Numbered from the stretch's first letter, positions 8,193 to 16,939 are shown. The stretch is DNA of 48,811 bases from Rikenella sp031551865 (GCA_031551865.1 JAVBMY010000006.1:1-48811); one strand, 5' to 3'. A program made the numbers and translations. Notes: generated by a model not told the origin, from the sequence alone.

Positions 8193-9644
8193 CTATTGCG
8201 CGAAAGTCTGGCCCTGCAGGCGGTTCCAAGCACCGCGGGTGAAGTCGGGCACGACGACCGGCATGCTGCCGTTCTGGATCGAAAGTCCGGAAAGTTCGGT
8301 CAGGCACGACCATTCGGCGGCGTCATAGACGTCCATGTCGAGCGGAAGCCCGTTGCGCAGGCAATAAATCAGCCGGTAGTCCATGATGTAATCCATGCCT
8401 CCGTGTCCGCCGACCTCCTTAGCTTTTTCGCCGATCTCGGTGTAGAGCGGATGGCGGTATTTGGCCATCAGGGCATCGTAGACCTCGCGGTTGACGGGAG
8501 TGTGGGCCGACAGGTTCTGGAAATCGCCGTCAGGCATGTCGATGCTTCCGTCGAGGGCGATCTGGGTGGCGGGCCATTTCTGGGCAAAGCCCTTGGTGCC
8601 GCTCACCATGTGGATGCGGCTGTAGGGACGGGGACTGGCCACATCGTGCTGGATCATCATGCTGCGTCCCTTCTCGGTACGGATCAGGGTCGTGGTATTG
8701 TCGCCCATTTTGTAGTCGCGTTTGGCGTAGTCCGAATCGGCGCCGAATTTCTCAACGGCGTATTCTGTCATGCCGAACTGGCCGGAATTGAGCGCCACGA
8801 GGTAATTCATTTTGTCGCCGCGGTGCAGGCCGAGGATTTGGGCCACCGGGCCGAGGCCGTGGGTGGGATAGACATCACCCGTGCGGAGCGTATTTTCCTT
8901 CAGGCGCCACATATCGGCATAGTGGCCGGGTTCGCCTTTTTCGGCGAAGTTCATCGAACGCAGGTCGTGAATATAGGCCCCCTCGACGTGCACGATGGTG
9001 CCAAACACGCCTTGCCGGGCCATGTTGAGCGTGGTCATCTCGAACTCGTCGTAGACGCAGTTTTCGAGCATCATGCAATGTTTCCGGGTCTTTTCGGCAG
9101 TGTTCACCAGCGCCCAGCAGTCGGCCAGCGACAAGGCGGCGGGCACTTCGACGGCCACATGCTTACCGGCTTCCATGGCGGCCAGGGCCATCGGGGTGTG
9201 CGTTTCCCAATCAGTACAGATGTAGACCAGATCGACGTCGGGCATTTCGAGTACCTTGCGCCATACGGCCGAATCGCCGTAGAATTCTTGTGCAGCGGGA
9301 GCGCCGAATTTGGCCAGGATCTCGTTGCCGCGTTTCACCCGGTCTTCGTAGATGTCGCACAGGGCCACCACTTTGGTGCCGGGGATAAACGGATAGCGGT
9401 AAAGCATGCTCGATCCGCGCATACCCACACCGATCAGGGCCACACGCACGGTGTCGATCGGTTCGCAGGCGAGTTGCAGCACATCGGTCTGTCCGGCGGG
9501 ACGTTCGGGTGTTGTGAACTCGATGGCTCCCTGGGCGTTCACCGTATAGGGCATACTGGCCTCGGGGCGTTGCGGGGGCGTCTTGGAGCAGCCCTGTACA
9601 AACAGCATACAGGTACCAGCTATAAGGAAAAGGGCTCTTTTCAT
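8193..9644 (-). CDS. GH109 Gfo/Idh/MocA-type lipoprotein, probable alpha-N-acetylgalactosaminidase
   Basis: A 483-residue lipoprotein (lipobox VQGC, Cys19) with a Gfo/Idh/MocA fold. An N-terminal Rossmann domain has the dinucleotide motif IGVGMRG at residues 71-77. The catalytic half carries segments I associate with glycoside hydrolase family 109: YPTHGLGP (about 259-266) and GGHGGMD (412-418). Characterised GH109 enzymes remove terminal alpha-N-acetylgalactosamine, for example from blood-group A antigen, by an NAD+-dependent oxidation-elimination mechanism without net redox change. The lipid anchor suggests action on mucin or host glycans at the envelope; cytosolic sugar oxidoreductases of the same superfamily lack it. 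It is monocistronic with its own terminator. No transporter or other glycosidase lies beside it, so the exact substrate is inferred from family alone. Confidence 0.85.
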   Translation of the reverse strand: MKRALFLIAGTCMLFVQGCSKTPPQRPEASMPYTVNAQGAIEFTTPERPAGQTDVLQLACEPIDTVRVALIGVGMRGSSMLYRYPFIPGTKVVALCDIYEDRVKRGNEILAKFGAPAAQEFYGDSAVWRKVLEMPDVDLVYICTDWETHTPMALAAMEAGKHVAVEVPAALSLADCWALVNTAEKTRKHCMMLENCVYDEFEMTTLNMARQGVFGTIVHVEGAYIHDLRSMNFAEKGEPGHYADMWRLKENTLRTGDVYPTHGLGPVAQILGLHRGDKMNYLVALNSGQFGMTEYAVEKFGADSDYAKRDYKMGDNTTTLIRTEKGRSMMIQHDVASPRPYSRIHMVSGTKGFAQKWPATQIALDGSIDMPDGDFQNLSAHTPVNREVYDALMAKYRHPLYTEIGEKAKEVGGHGGMDYIMDYRLIYCLRNGLPLDMDVYDAAEWSCLTELSGLSIQNGSMPVVVPDFTRGAWNRLQGQTFAQ

Positions 9645-9792
9645 ATTTTTATACGGAATAGTTACTGATCACAGGGTAGCGGCAATCATCTGAAAATAAC
9701 CCATGCAGGGGCCGCAAGGGTTACGCCGGGAGGGCATATGGCCAACACGCCGGTTCACGACGGGAAGGCTGCAAAGTGCGCAGACGCTTACG

Positions 9793-10083
9793 TTATTTAC
9801 CCTGGCAGATCTGACTGAGTTCGGTGAAAAGCGTATCGACCGTGCCGAACATCTTGGCGCGCACGTGATTATAGTGCTTACGCACGAGTTTGGCATTTTT
9901 CTTGTCGGCGGGGTGGTTGATCTCGTCGATCAGTTCGTTATGCATCTGCACCGTCCGGCCGATGATGTCGAGGATCGGGTCGCGGCGGTCGTGGGGTTGG
10001 AAATAAAGGGCGAGGTAGCAGTTCGAAATGATCTCGTTGGCGAGGTAAGCCACCTCTTTTTTGGTTTTGCGGATGCTGGCCAT
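9793..10083 (-). CDS. Small conserved helical protein of unknown function
   Basis: A 96-residue cytosolic protein without signal or membrane segment. It begins MASIRKTKKEVAYLANEI and appears mostly alpha-helical, with a central HDRRDP turn and a C-terminal helix ending CQGK. Small proteins with this opening occur in gut Bacteroidales, but I know of no assigned function. It stands alone between the GH109 and fhs genes, all on the same strand. Codon use and GC resemble the neighbours, which supports a real gene. Confidence 0.65.
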   Translation of the reverse strand: MASIRKTKKEVAYLANEIISNCYLALYFQPHDRRDPILDIIGRTVQMHNELIDEINHPADKKNAKLVRKHYNHVRAKMFGTVDTLFTELSQICQGK

Positions 10084-10357
10084 GGGGGTTATGCGGTTTT
10101 AGTTTTTATAAATTCTTCCCCCAATGATAGCCTGCTCTTGCGCAAACCATTGCCTGTGCACCCAGACGTCAAAGACGCACTGTCAAACATCTCCCGTAAA
10201 AGTTAGCTAACCTTCTAACGGATAAATGATTGCCAGCGCGGTCCCGCACCTCGGGGGGGTGGGCGCCAGGCCGAAATATAGGGTCTGTCGATTCAGGAAT
10301 GCAGCCATAGCGAACAAAAGACTACCCGGCTGCTGACTCCCAAAGGTATGAATAGAA

Positions 10358-12034
10358 TCAGAAAAGTCCAAAAATATTTCCGTCGGCATCGATGTCGATG
10401 TGCTCCGAGGCGGGCGTTTCGGGCAGGCCCGGCATGCGCATGATCTCGCCCGTGATCGGCACCACGAAGCCCGCCCCGGCCGCGATCTCGATGTCGCGCA
10501 CCGTGAGCGTGAACCCTTCGGGGCGGCCCAACAGGTCGGGATCGTCGGAGAGCGATTTCTGGGTCTTGGCCATGCAGACCGCCGTCCCTTCGAGGCCGAG
10601 CGAGCGGATGCGGGCCAGCGCCGATTGGGCTTTGGGGAGGTATTCCACATCACCCGCCCCGTAAATGCGGGTAGCGATCGTGCGGATCTTCTCTTCGATG
10701 GAAGCCGAAAGATCGTACAGCGGCTTGTAGGTTACACCTGCTGTGGCGGCGGCATCGGCCGCTTCGGCCACGCGTTCGGCCAAAGTTTCGGCCCCGGCTC
10801 CCCCGTGCGCCCACACGTCGGCCACTTCGGCGGCCACGCCGAGTGAAGCGCAATGCGCGCGCACGAATTCGAGTTCCTCGTCCGAATCGGTGGCGAAACG
10901 GTTGATCGCCACTACCGGCGTCAGGCCGAACTGCGCGGCATTCTCAAGGTGCTTTTCAAGGTTCACGATGCCCTTTTTCAGGGTTTCGACGTTGGGAGTG
11001 GTCAATTCTTTGAGCGACTGCCCGCCGTGGTATTTGAGGGCGCGGATCGTGGCCACGATCACCACCGCACGGGGTTCAAGCCCGGCGTAGCGGCACTTGA
11101 TGTCGAGGAATTTCTCGCCGCCGAGGTCGAAGCCGAACCCGGCCTCGGTCACCACGTAATCGCTCAGCGAGAGCGCCATTTTGGTGGCCAGCGCGGTGTT
11201 GGTGCCCTGGGCGATGTTGGCGAACGGGCCACCGTGGATCAGTGCCGGCGTACCTTCGAGGGTCTGCACCAGGTTGGGCTTGATGGCGTCTTTGAGCAGG
11301 GCGGCCATCGCGCCTTCGGCCTTCAGGTCGCGGGCATAGACCGGCCTTTTGTCGTAGGTGAAGCCCACGAAGATGTTGCCAAGCCGCCGTTTGAGGTCTT
11401 CGATGCCCGTCGACAGGCAAAGGATGGCCATGATCTCCGAGGCGGCCGTGATGTCGAACCCCGTTTCGCGCGGCACGCCCGACATGGTGCCGCCGAGTCC
11501 GATGACCATGTGCCGCAGCGAGCGATCGTTCATGTCCATCACCCGTTTCCACGAGATGGTGCGCGGGTCGATGCCCAGCGAGCGGGTCTTGCTCTGGATG
11601 TTGTTGTCGATCAGGGCCGCAAAAAGATTGTGGGCCTTTTCGATGGCCGCGAAGTCGCTCGTGAAGTGCAGGTTGATGTCCTCCATCGGCACCACCTGCG
11701 AATAGCCGCCCCCCGTGGCGCCGCCCTTCATGCCGAACACGGGGCCGAGCGAGGGTTCGCGCAGGGCGACGATCGACTTGCGGCCGATGCGGTTCAGGGC
11801 CTGCGAAAGGCCGATCGATACGGTGGTCTTGCCCTCGCCGGCGGGCGTGGGAGAGATGGCCGACACGAGGATCAGCTTCGATTGGGCGATCTTCGCCGGG
11901 TCGATGTAGCTTAGGGGTAGCTTGGCTTTGTAGCGGCCGTAAAGTTCGAGGTCGCCGGCACCGAGCCCCAGCGGAGCGGCGATCTCGGCAATCGGTTTCA
12001 TGGGCACACTGCGTGCGATGTCGATGTCGTTCAT
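10358..12034 (-). CDS. fhs: Formate--tetrahydrofolate ligase
   Basis: The enzyme makes 10-formyl-THF from formate, THF and ATP, feeding one-carbon units to purine and fMet synthesis. From the ATG at 12034 it has 558 residues, the family norm. The open frame extends 26 codons further upstream, but that extension (MWVAAPSTKIY...) is not family-like. Visible signatures are the P-loop-like PTPAGEGKTT (about residues 65-74), EPSLGPVFGMKGGATGGG, and the Gly/Pro-rich C-terminal part ending with MRMPGLPETPA. It is monocistronic on the minus strand. The region upstream of its start holds copy R1 of the modular repeat, and I find no clear promoter match before the ATG. Confidence 0.96.
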   Translation of the reverse strand: MNDIDIARSVPMKPIAEIAAPLGLGAGDLELYGRYKAKLPLSYIDPAKIAQSKLILVSAISPTPAGEGKTTVSIGLSQALNRIGRKSIVALREPSLGPVFGMKGGATGGGYSQVVPMEDINLHFTSDFAAIEKAHNLFAALIDNNIQSKTRSLGIDPRTISWKRVMDMNDRSLRHMVIGLGGTMSGVPRETGFDITAASEIMAILCLSTGIEDLKRRLGNIFVGFTYDKRPVYARDLKAEGAMAALLKDAIKPNLVQTLEGTPALIHGGPFANIAQGTNTALATKMALSLSDYVVTEAGFGFDLGGEKFLDIKCRYAGLEPRAVVIVATIRALKYHGGQSLKELTTPNVETLKKGIVNLEKHLENAAQFGLTPVVAINRFATDSDEELEFVRAHCASLGVAAEVADVWAHGGAGAETLAERVAEAADAAATAGVTYKPLYDLSASIEEKIRTIATRIYGAGDVEYLPKAQSALARIRSLGLEGTAVCMAKTQKSLSDDPDLLGRPEGFTLTVRDIEIAAGAGFVVPITGEIMRMPGLPETPASEHIDIDADGNIFGLF

Positions 12035-12097
12035 AGATTGATTATTTGATGCAGGGCGGTATCCTGTTTCGTTATGTTGGTAAATCTTCGTGGAAGG

Positions 12098-12424
12098 AGC
12101 GGCCACCCACACCCTGCGATTTGCAGCACCGCACAGGAAGTTATAGCTCGTCGAAAAATTATTGACCCTTTACGGGGGTATGGATGTCAAACGTCTCTGA
12201 GTCCACTTAGTGGGCTCCTTCTCCTACTTGCTCGGCAATCCGAACAAGTCCGGTTCCCTCGCTTCGGTCGTCGGCGGACGCCTGCGGGTGGCCGCTATGC
12301 TCGCGCGGGGCACTGCACCTCAACCGAGAAAGAATCATCCGGCCCCGTGCCCCCCTCGGGCACAGGCCGACGGGACCGGGTGATTAGCTGGCGCGGGAAG
12401 GCAAGCCTGCTACACAGGCCGCCC
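12098..12424 (+). repeat. Modular structured intergenic repeat, copy R1
   Basis: This fills most of the spacer between fhs and the acetyltransferase gene (12035-12460); no coding signal is seen. Outer arms AGCGGCCACCC (12098-12108) and GGGTGGCCGCT (12286-12296) are perfect inverted repeats (module A). Between them lies module B (12199-12276): GAGTCCACTTAGTGG, CTCCTTCTCCTACTTGCTCGGCAA, an imperfect stem, then CCCTCGCTTCGGTCGTCGG. Module C (12398-12424) is AAGGCAAGCCTGC plus CAGGCCGCCC. A GTGCCC/GGGCAC hairpin lies at 12347-12363. Flanks and order match copies R2 and R4. Confidence 0.65.
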
Positions 12425-12460
12425 CAACCGCAGGATCATCCCCCAATAAGCACGGCGGGA

Positions 12461-12988
12461 CTATTTGTTGTTCAGCAACTGCATGAACATCGAATCCTCG
12501 TAACCTCCGCCCGCCTTGCGTACCCAGGCGCGGCGCAGGCCGCTTTCGCTGAATCCCACCGAAGCGAACATACCCCGGCTCGCGGCGTTCGACACCGGAA
12601 TGTCGGCGTACAATTGCCTGATTTCAAGATAATTGAATGCATACTCAGTCAGCAATTCGAGTGCCTGTTTACCATAGCTTTGGCCACGGTGTTTCGGGTC
12701 GTAGATCAGGATACCCACGCCCGCGCGGCGGTTCAGCGGGTCGATCTCGAACAGGTCGATGCAGCCGATCGGCTCACCCGTGGCATTGAGCGTGATCACC
12801 AGGCGCATCTGTCCGGCGGCGAACACATCGACCGCCGCCCCGGCGATAAATTCGCCCAACACCTCGCGCGAGAACGGGCGCGACGTATTGCCGATGGGCC
12901 ACAGGTCGGTATCGTTCTCCCAGCGGTACATCACATCGATGTCGGCGGGCTCCATGGCCCGCAGCGTAATTTTGTCGTTAGTCAGCAT
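12461..12988 (-). CDS. GNAT-family N-acetyltransferase
   Basis: A 175-residue acetyltransferase of the RimJ/RimL/SpeG-like GNAT group. Recognisable features are the N-terminal ITLRAMEPADIDVMYRWEND, the IGCIDLFEIDPLNRRAGVGI strand region, and the acetyl-CoA loop in PKHRGQSYGKQALELL (about residues 118-133), followed by NAASRGMFASVGF. Substrates in this group range from polyamines and protein N-termini to amino sugars; nothing here decides among them. Its start overlaps the end of the upstream glycosyltransferase gene by 11 bases, so the two are probably co-transcribed and coupled. That raises the possibility of sugar acetylation, but only weakly. Confidence 0.85.
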   Translation of the reverse strand: MLTNDKITLRAMEPADIDVMYRWENDTDLWPIGNTSRPFSREVLGEFIAGAAVDVFAAGQMRLVITLNATGEPIGCIDLFEIDPLNRRAGVGILIYDPKHRGQSYGKQALELLTEYAFNYLEIRQLYADIPVSNAASRGMFASVGFSESGLRRAWVRKAGGGYEDSMFMQLLNNK

Positions 12989-14123
12989 GGTTCCCTGTAA
13001 ATTTGGTGAATACTCCGGTCAGTTTGTCCCAACCGAACCGGGCACGGTCTTCGGCGATCCATGAGCGCATCTGCCCCTCCAGCGAGGGGTCGGCATAGAA
13101 CGATTCGACGGCGGCAGCGATCGCCTCGGACGACACTCCGGTCACAAACCCGTCGCGGCCATCGGCGACAATCTCGGCCAACCCGCCCACATCGGTGACA
13201 ATCATCGGTACGCCGAAGTGGTAAGCCACCTGCGTGACTCCGCTTTGGGTAGCCGTGCGGTAGGGTTGCACTACCACGTCGGCCGCCGAGAAATAGTAGC
13301 GCACCTCGTTCTCATCGATATAGCGGTCGTGGACGATCACATCGTCTCCGATATCCAGCCGCGCGATCAGGCTTTCGTACTTCTCGCGGTTACCGTAATA
13401 CTCGCCGGCCACCAACAGGCGGCGCCCGGCGGTTATCCCTTTTTCTTTCAGCAAAGACCATGCCTCAAGCAGCAGGTCGAGCCCCTTGTAGTCGCGGATG
13501 AAGCCGAAAAACATCACATAACCGCACACGGGATCGAGGCCGAGGTGGCGGCAGGCTTCGCCGCGCGAGACGGGTTCGCCGTAGTTGTCGTAAACGGGGT
13601 GCGGAGAGAAGGCCGACGGGCCCCGGAACCGGAACTCCTGCAATTCGCGCCCTACCTGTTGGGACATATAGACCACGGCATCGACACTCTTCAGAAAATA
13701 GCGGGTCAACGGGCGGTCGTAGCAATGCTTTTCGTGGGGAACAATATTGTCGGTCAGGGCCACCACGCGGGTATGCCCGTTGCGGCGCACGCGGCGGCAG
13801 ATGGCGCCCAGCGCGGGAGCCATGAACGGCATCCAGTAGCGCACGATGAGCAGGTCGGGCCTTTCGCGGGCAATGCGGCGCCCGGTACGCAGCCAGCTGA
13901 GCGGGCACACAGAGTTCACCTCGCGGCTGATCACAAGGCCTTCCGGGGCCGGGGCATCCGTAAACTGGGAAGTTCCCGGGAACAGGAACGACGGGTATTG
14001 GAGCGTAAACCCGGCCACACGTACGTCATGCCCTTCGCGCATCAGGGACGCGGCGAGCACTTCGTTGAACTTTGCGATGCCCCCGCGGTGGGGATGGGCG
14101 GGGCCGAGGATGACGATTTTCAT
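12978..14123 (-). CDS. Glycosyltransferase family 4 protein
   Basis: A 381-residue GT-B glycosyltransferase. The N-terminal acceptor domain opens MKIVILGPAHPHRGGIAKF, a glycine-rich loop usual in GT4 enzymes. The C-terminal domain contains MFFGFIRDYKGLDLLLEA (about residues 203-220) and QPYRTATQSGVTQVAYHFGVPMIVTDVGG. The latter is the nucleotide-sugar binding region, with Gln-Ser replacing the more usual E-x7-E start. Enzymes of this family build LPS, capsule or glycolipids from NDP-sugars at the cytoplasmic face. It is first in a two-gene unit with the GNAT gene (11-base overlap). It is not inside a polysaccharide cluster, so the product is unknown. Confidence 0.88.
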   Translation of the reverse strand: MKIVILGPAHPHRGGIAKFNEVLAASLMREGHDVRVAGFTLQYPSFLFPGTSQFTDAPAPEGLVISREVNSVCPLSWLRTGRRIARERPDLLIVRYWMPFMAPALGAICRRVRRNGHTRVVALTDNIVPHEKHCYDRPLTRYFLKSVDAVVYMSQQVGRELQEFRFRGPSAFSPHPVYDNYGEPVSRGEACRHLGLDPVCGYVMFFGFIRDYKGLDLLLEAWSLLKEKGITAGRRLLVAGEYYGNREKYESLIARLDIGDDVIVHDRYIDENEVRYYFSAADVVVQPYRTATQSGVTQVAYHFGVPMIVTDVGGLAEIVADGRDGFVTGVSSEAIAAAVESFYADPSLEGQMRSWIAEDRARFGWDKLTGVFTKFTGNHAD

Positions 14124-14237
14124 GCTATATTCGTTTCCAGATTAAGGAACTATGGATTCGACCGTGATCGTTACGCGGAAAAAACTGAAAATCGGACGCA
14201 TCTCTTAAAGCATAACGCATCCGAAAATAAGTACCCC

Positions 14238-14460
14238 CCACTCCCCCAGGTGCACAAAGCACGATGGGAGTGGCCGCTTGAGTCCACTGCGTGGCCTCCT
14301 GCTCCTACTTGCTCGGTAATTGGGCTTCCTCACGCTAGCTTTTCAGAGGCCGCAAGCGGCCTCTGCCCTCGATACGCTGCCCGGTCCGAGATTGCTCGAT
14401 TACCCTCGCTTCGGGCGTCGCTTGGCTGACGCAAAAGAAAAGGCAGGGCTGCCCTGCCTT
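14238..14460 (+). repeat. Modular structured intergenic repeat, copy R2
   Basis: This is the core of the 554-base spacer between the GT4 gene and pyk. Module A: CCACTCCC (14238-14245) pairs with GGGAGTGG (14266-14273) around an inner GTGC/GCAC hairpin. Module B starts at 14280 (GAGTCCACTGCGTGG, CTCCTGCTCCTACTTGCTCGG), encloses CAGAGGCCGC-AA-GCGGCCTCTG, and closes with TTACCCTCGCTTCGGGCGTCGCT (to 14422). Module C is the palindrome AAGGCAGGGC-T-GCCCTGCCTT (14440-14460). The remaining 14461-14609 shows a short GC-rich hairpin (CCGCCCCTTCAGGGCGG) and no gene. Confidence 0.68.
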
Positions 14461-14609
14461 AGGCGCACAAGCCACTGCATAAGTTTGACAAGGAAAAAAC
14501 TCGCACCCTCCGCCCCTTCAGGGCGGGCGCGCCAAGGTGCATGCCGCACCCGTAATTATTAGCCCGCAGGAAGAATAGTTAACCTTTACAGAATATGGAG
14601 GAAAAAGCG

Positions 14610-14650
14610 TCTCTGATGCCGTTCCGCAAAGCGGCCGCAAAGATCAGAGA
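14610..14650 (-). terminator. Terminator of pyk
   Basis: TCTCTGAT (14610-14617) pairs with ATCAGAGA (14643-14650) around a GC-rich loop. On the minus strand the stem is followed by CGCTTTTT. It lies 28 bases past the pyk stop codon. Confidence 0.6.
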
Positions 14651-14677
14651 AACACGATGCCTGACGGCGTTGCCCCC

Positions 14678-16117
14678 CTACCCTATTACTCCCTTATCGA
14701 TCAGGTGGATCACCTTGCTGATCTCCATAAACGAAGCTCCTTTTGCAGCGCCGAACGATCCGCCGATCACCACCACCAGGTCGTCGTATTTCACTTTTCC
14801 GGCCGCTTCGAGCCGCGTGAGCATATGCGACGTGAAGCGTTCGTGGTTCGACGAAGGCTCGCCGTAGCCGGCATCGATGCCGTACGAGAGCGACAACTCA
14901 CGCATCACGTGCTTGCGGTAACAGAGCGCGTAGACTGGTTTCTTGCCCCGGAAGGCGGCCAGGTAGCGGCCCGTGCGGCCCGACATGGTGTCGATCACCA
15001 CAGCCTCGACGGGCAGATTGGCACAGGCCCGCACGGCCGAGCGCGAAAGCTGCGCGGTGATCTCGTTATTGATGCGCACCATGTTCACGTCGACGATCGG
15101 TTCGACGACCGCCTCGATGGCGAGGGCGATCTTGGTCATCGTCTTCACGGCTTCGACCGGGTATTGGCCGTTGGCCGTTTCGCCGCTGAGCATGATGGCG
15201 TCGACCCGCTGGTAGATGGCGCTCGCCACGTCACTCACTTCGGCGCGCGTGGGGCGCGGGTTGTCGATCATCGAATGGAGCATCTGCGTGGCGATGATCA
15301 CCGGTTTCTTGCTCTCTATGCACTTTTTCACCAGGGCGCGCTGGGTGATGGGAATATCCTCGGCGCGGAGCTCGACCCCGAGGTCGCCGCGGGCCACCAT
15401 GACGCCGTAGGTATGGTCGAGGATTTCGTCGATGTTATCGACCCCCTGCTGATTCTCGATCTTGGCAATGATTTTGATCGTGCTGTCCGCCGCGTCGAGG
15501 AGGCGTTGTATGGCCAGCACGTCCTCTTTGCTGCGCACGAACGAGTGGGCGATGAAGTCGAGGTCCATGCGGATGGCCCACTCGATGTATTCGCGGTCTT
15601 TCTCGGTAAGCGAGGGCAGGTTGATGTTCACCTGCGGGATATTGACACTCTTGTGGGGCCCGATCACGCCGCCGTTCTTGACGGTGCAGATCAGGGCGCC
15701 GCCGGTCTTGCCGGTCACTTCGAGTTCGATCTCGCCGTCGTTGATCAGCACCGACACGCCGGCCGGGACTTCATCGTAGATGTCGTGGTCATTGAAATAA
15801 ATACAGTCGCGTGAGCCGACTTGTCCGTTGTCGTGGGTGCCGCGCACTGAGATCACGTCGCCCGCCGCCACCTCGACGCCTCCCTTGGGCGACATTCCCG
15901 TGGTGCGCACTTCGGGGCCTTTGGTGTCGATCAGGATGGCGATCCGGTCGGATACGGCGCGGGTGTTCTCGACGATCTTGGTGGCGCCCTCGAAGGTAGT
16001 GTGGGCCGAGTTAATACGCACAACGTTCATCCCTTCGTCGTAGAGCGAACGAATGAATTCGGTCTCGCATCTCAGGTCTGAAATGGTGGCGACTATTTTG
16101 GTTTTTTTGGTTTCCAT
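14678..16117 (-). CDS. pyk: Pyruvate kinase
   Basis: Pyruvate kinase converts phosphoenolpyruvate and ADP to pyruvate and ATP, the last glycolytic step. The 479-residue protein has the standard order: TKIVATISDLRCE at the N-terminus (Ser-Asp where many enzymes have Gly-Pro), IDTKGPEVRT, a B domain, and the family signature IIAKIENQQGVDNIDEIL with the catalytic Lys. VARGDLGVE, the MLSGETANGQYP loop and the C-terminal regulatory domain follow. It is monocistronic with a terminator 28 bases downstream; no exact promoter match was found. gpmI, two enzymatic steps upstream, lies at the other end of the window. Confidence 0.96.
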   Translation of the reverse strand: METKKTKIVATISDLRCETEFIRSLYDEGMNVVRINSAHTTFEGATKIVENTRAVSDRIAILIDTKGPEVRTTGMSPKGGVEVAAGDVISVRGTHDNGQVGSRDCIYFNDHDIYDEVPAGVSVLINDGEIELEVTGKTGGALICTVKNGGVIGPHKSVNIPQVNINLPSLTEKDREYIEWAIRMDLDFIAHSFVRSKEDVLAIQRLLDAADSTIKIIAKIENQQGVDNIDEILDHTYGVMVARGDLGVELRAEDIPITQRALVKKCIESKKPVIIATQMLHSMIDNPRPTRAEVSDVASAIYQRVDAIMLSGETANGQYPVEAVKTMTKIALAIEAVVEPIVDVNMVRINNEITAQLSRSAVRACANLPVEAVVIDTMSGRTGRYLAAFRGKKPVYALCYRKHVMRELSLSYGIDAGYGEPSSNHERFTSHMLTRLEAAGKVKYDDLVVVIGGSFGAAKGASFMEISKVIHLIDKGVIG

Positions 16118-16163
16118 CGGTTATGGCTAAATTTTCATGGGCAGGTCATCCGGAACGTTTATT

Positions 16164-16198
16164 TCGTCATTGCGAGGCATGAAAAGCCGGAGCAATCC
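16164..16198. repeat. Short dispersed repeat, CATTGCGAGG...AGCAATCC type
   Basis: The segment runs TCGTCATTGCGAGGCATG...GGAGCAATCC. The CATTGCG and GCAATC ends are partly complementary. Similar units lie at 20535-20570, 34075-34221 and 38051-38117. This motif is reminiscent of a short noncoding repeat seen in many bacterial genomes. Confidence 0.5.
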
Positions 16199-16327
16199 TC
16201 TTGTTCTATGTCAGAGGAAAGTTGCGGAACCTGTCCCGAACTGCAGGAAGCGAAGCAACCAGGGATCCCTCCTCTCCATGACAGGTAAACACATTCGCCC
16301 GGCGACACACAGGACGATAAACCTTAT

Positions 16328-16777
16328 TTATTGCAAAAAACTGAGCACGGCCAAACGGTAGGAGCCCAAGCCAAAACCCATGACCGCCCCGGCGCAGCGC
16401 GGCGTCAGGTACGACGTGTGGCGAAACTCCTCGCGGTCGGCGATGTTCGAGATGTGCACCTCGACAGTCGGCACCCCCATCCCGGCCACGGCGCCCACGG
16501 CATCGGCCAACGCCACCGAAGTGTGGGTATACCCCCCGGCGTTCAGCACGATTCCGTCGTATTTCTGGCCGCCACCGATACCCGCCGCTTTTTGCACGGC
16601 ATCGATGAGCTCGCCCTCGACGTTGCTTTGGTAGTAGTCGATGGCCGCTTCGGAAGCGCCGAACTCCCCGCGCAGCGCCTTGAGGTACTCCTCGAAAGTG
16701 TGCGACCCGTAGATCTCCTGTTCGCGCTGCCCCACCAGATTCAGGTTCGGGCCGTTGATAATGAGCAGTTTTTTCAT
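16328..16777 (-). CDS. aroQ: 3-dehydroquinate dehydratase, type II
   Basis: AroQ dehydrates 3-dehydroquinate to 3-dehydroshikimate in the shikimate pathway. The 149-residue length is typical of the dodecameric type II enzyme. Motifs appear in order: INGPNLNLVGQREQEIYG with the catalytic Tyr, QSNVEGELID, NAGGYTHTSVAL, VEVHISN, and FRHTSYLTPRCAG. A short glycine-rich insertion (GIGGGQ) precedes DGIVLNAGG. It lies downstream of ileS on the same strand but is separated from it by a large palindromic structure and a terminator, so it is probably transcribed independently. No other aro gene is nearby. Confidence 0.96.
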   Translation of the reverse strand: MKKLLIINGPNLNLVGQREQEIYGSHTFEEYLKALRGEFGASEAAIDYYQSNVEGELIDAVQKAAGIGGGQKYDGIVLNAGGYTHTSVALADAVGAVAGMGVPTVEVHISNIADREEFRHTSYLTPRCAGAVMGFGLGSYRLAVLSFLQ

Positions 16778-16815
16778 GCCATTTTATTTTTCATTTCCTC
16801 TTTTCCCCTCTCCAC

Positions 16816-16939
16816 TTACTTTCTTATCAGGAGTTTTCGGGATATGTGAATATTTTGGGTGTATATACACTCGCTTCGCTCCCGTATGGCCCCAAAATAT
16901 TCACATATCCCGAAAGCGACAATCCTTATAAGAAAGTAA
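16816..16939. repeat. Large nested inverted repeat between ileS and aroQ
   Basis: The outer arms TTACTTTCTTAT (16816-16827) and ATAAGAAAGTAA (16928-16939) are exact complements. Inner arms of 24 bases (16835-16858 and 16892-16915, beginning TTTCGGGATATGTG) are also exact complements. The two layers are separated by short unmatched stretches. The roughly 33-base centre contains GTGTATATACAC, itself a perfect 12-bp palindrome, and CTCGCTTCGCTCC. The whole is AT-rich and unlike the GC-rich repeats elsewhere. It could be a strong cruciform, a two-way terminator or the remnant of a small mobile element. Confidence 0.75.

Noticed and set aside
8196..9668. Long plus-strand reading frame antisense to the GH109 gene
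   Set aside because: A shadow frame of the high-GC coding strand: His/Gly/Val-rich without any domain, signal or family resemblance. The same holds for long frames opposite fhs, ileS, lptD, rpoN, asnS and alaS.
10202..10211. Palindrome GTTAGCTAAC between fhs and the small conserved gene
   Set aside because: Only 10 bp with no partner site or spacing that would indicate an operator.
12035..12112. N-terminal extension of formate-THF ligase
   Set aside because: The added residues do not resemble the family, and the ATG at 12034 gives the standard length of 558.
14678..16117. Possibility that pyk is a degenerate paralogue because of SD instead of GP in the first motif
   Set aside because: All catalytic and metal-binding motifs are intact and the length is normal.
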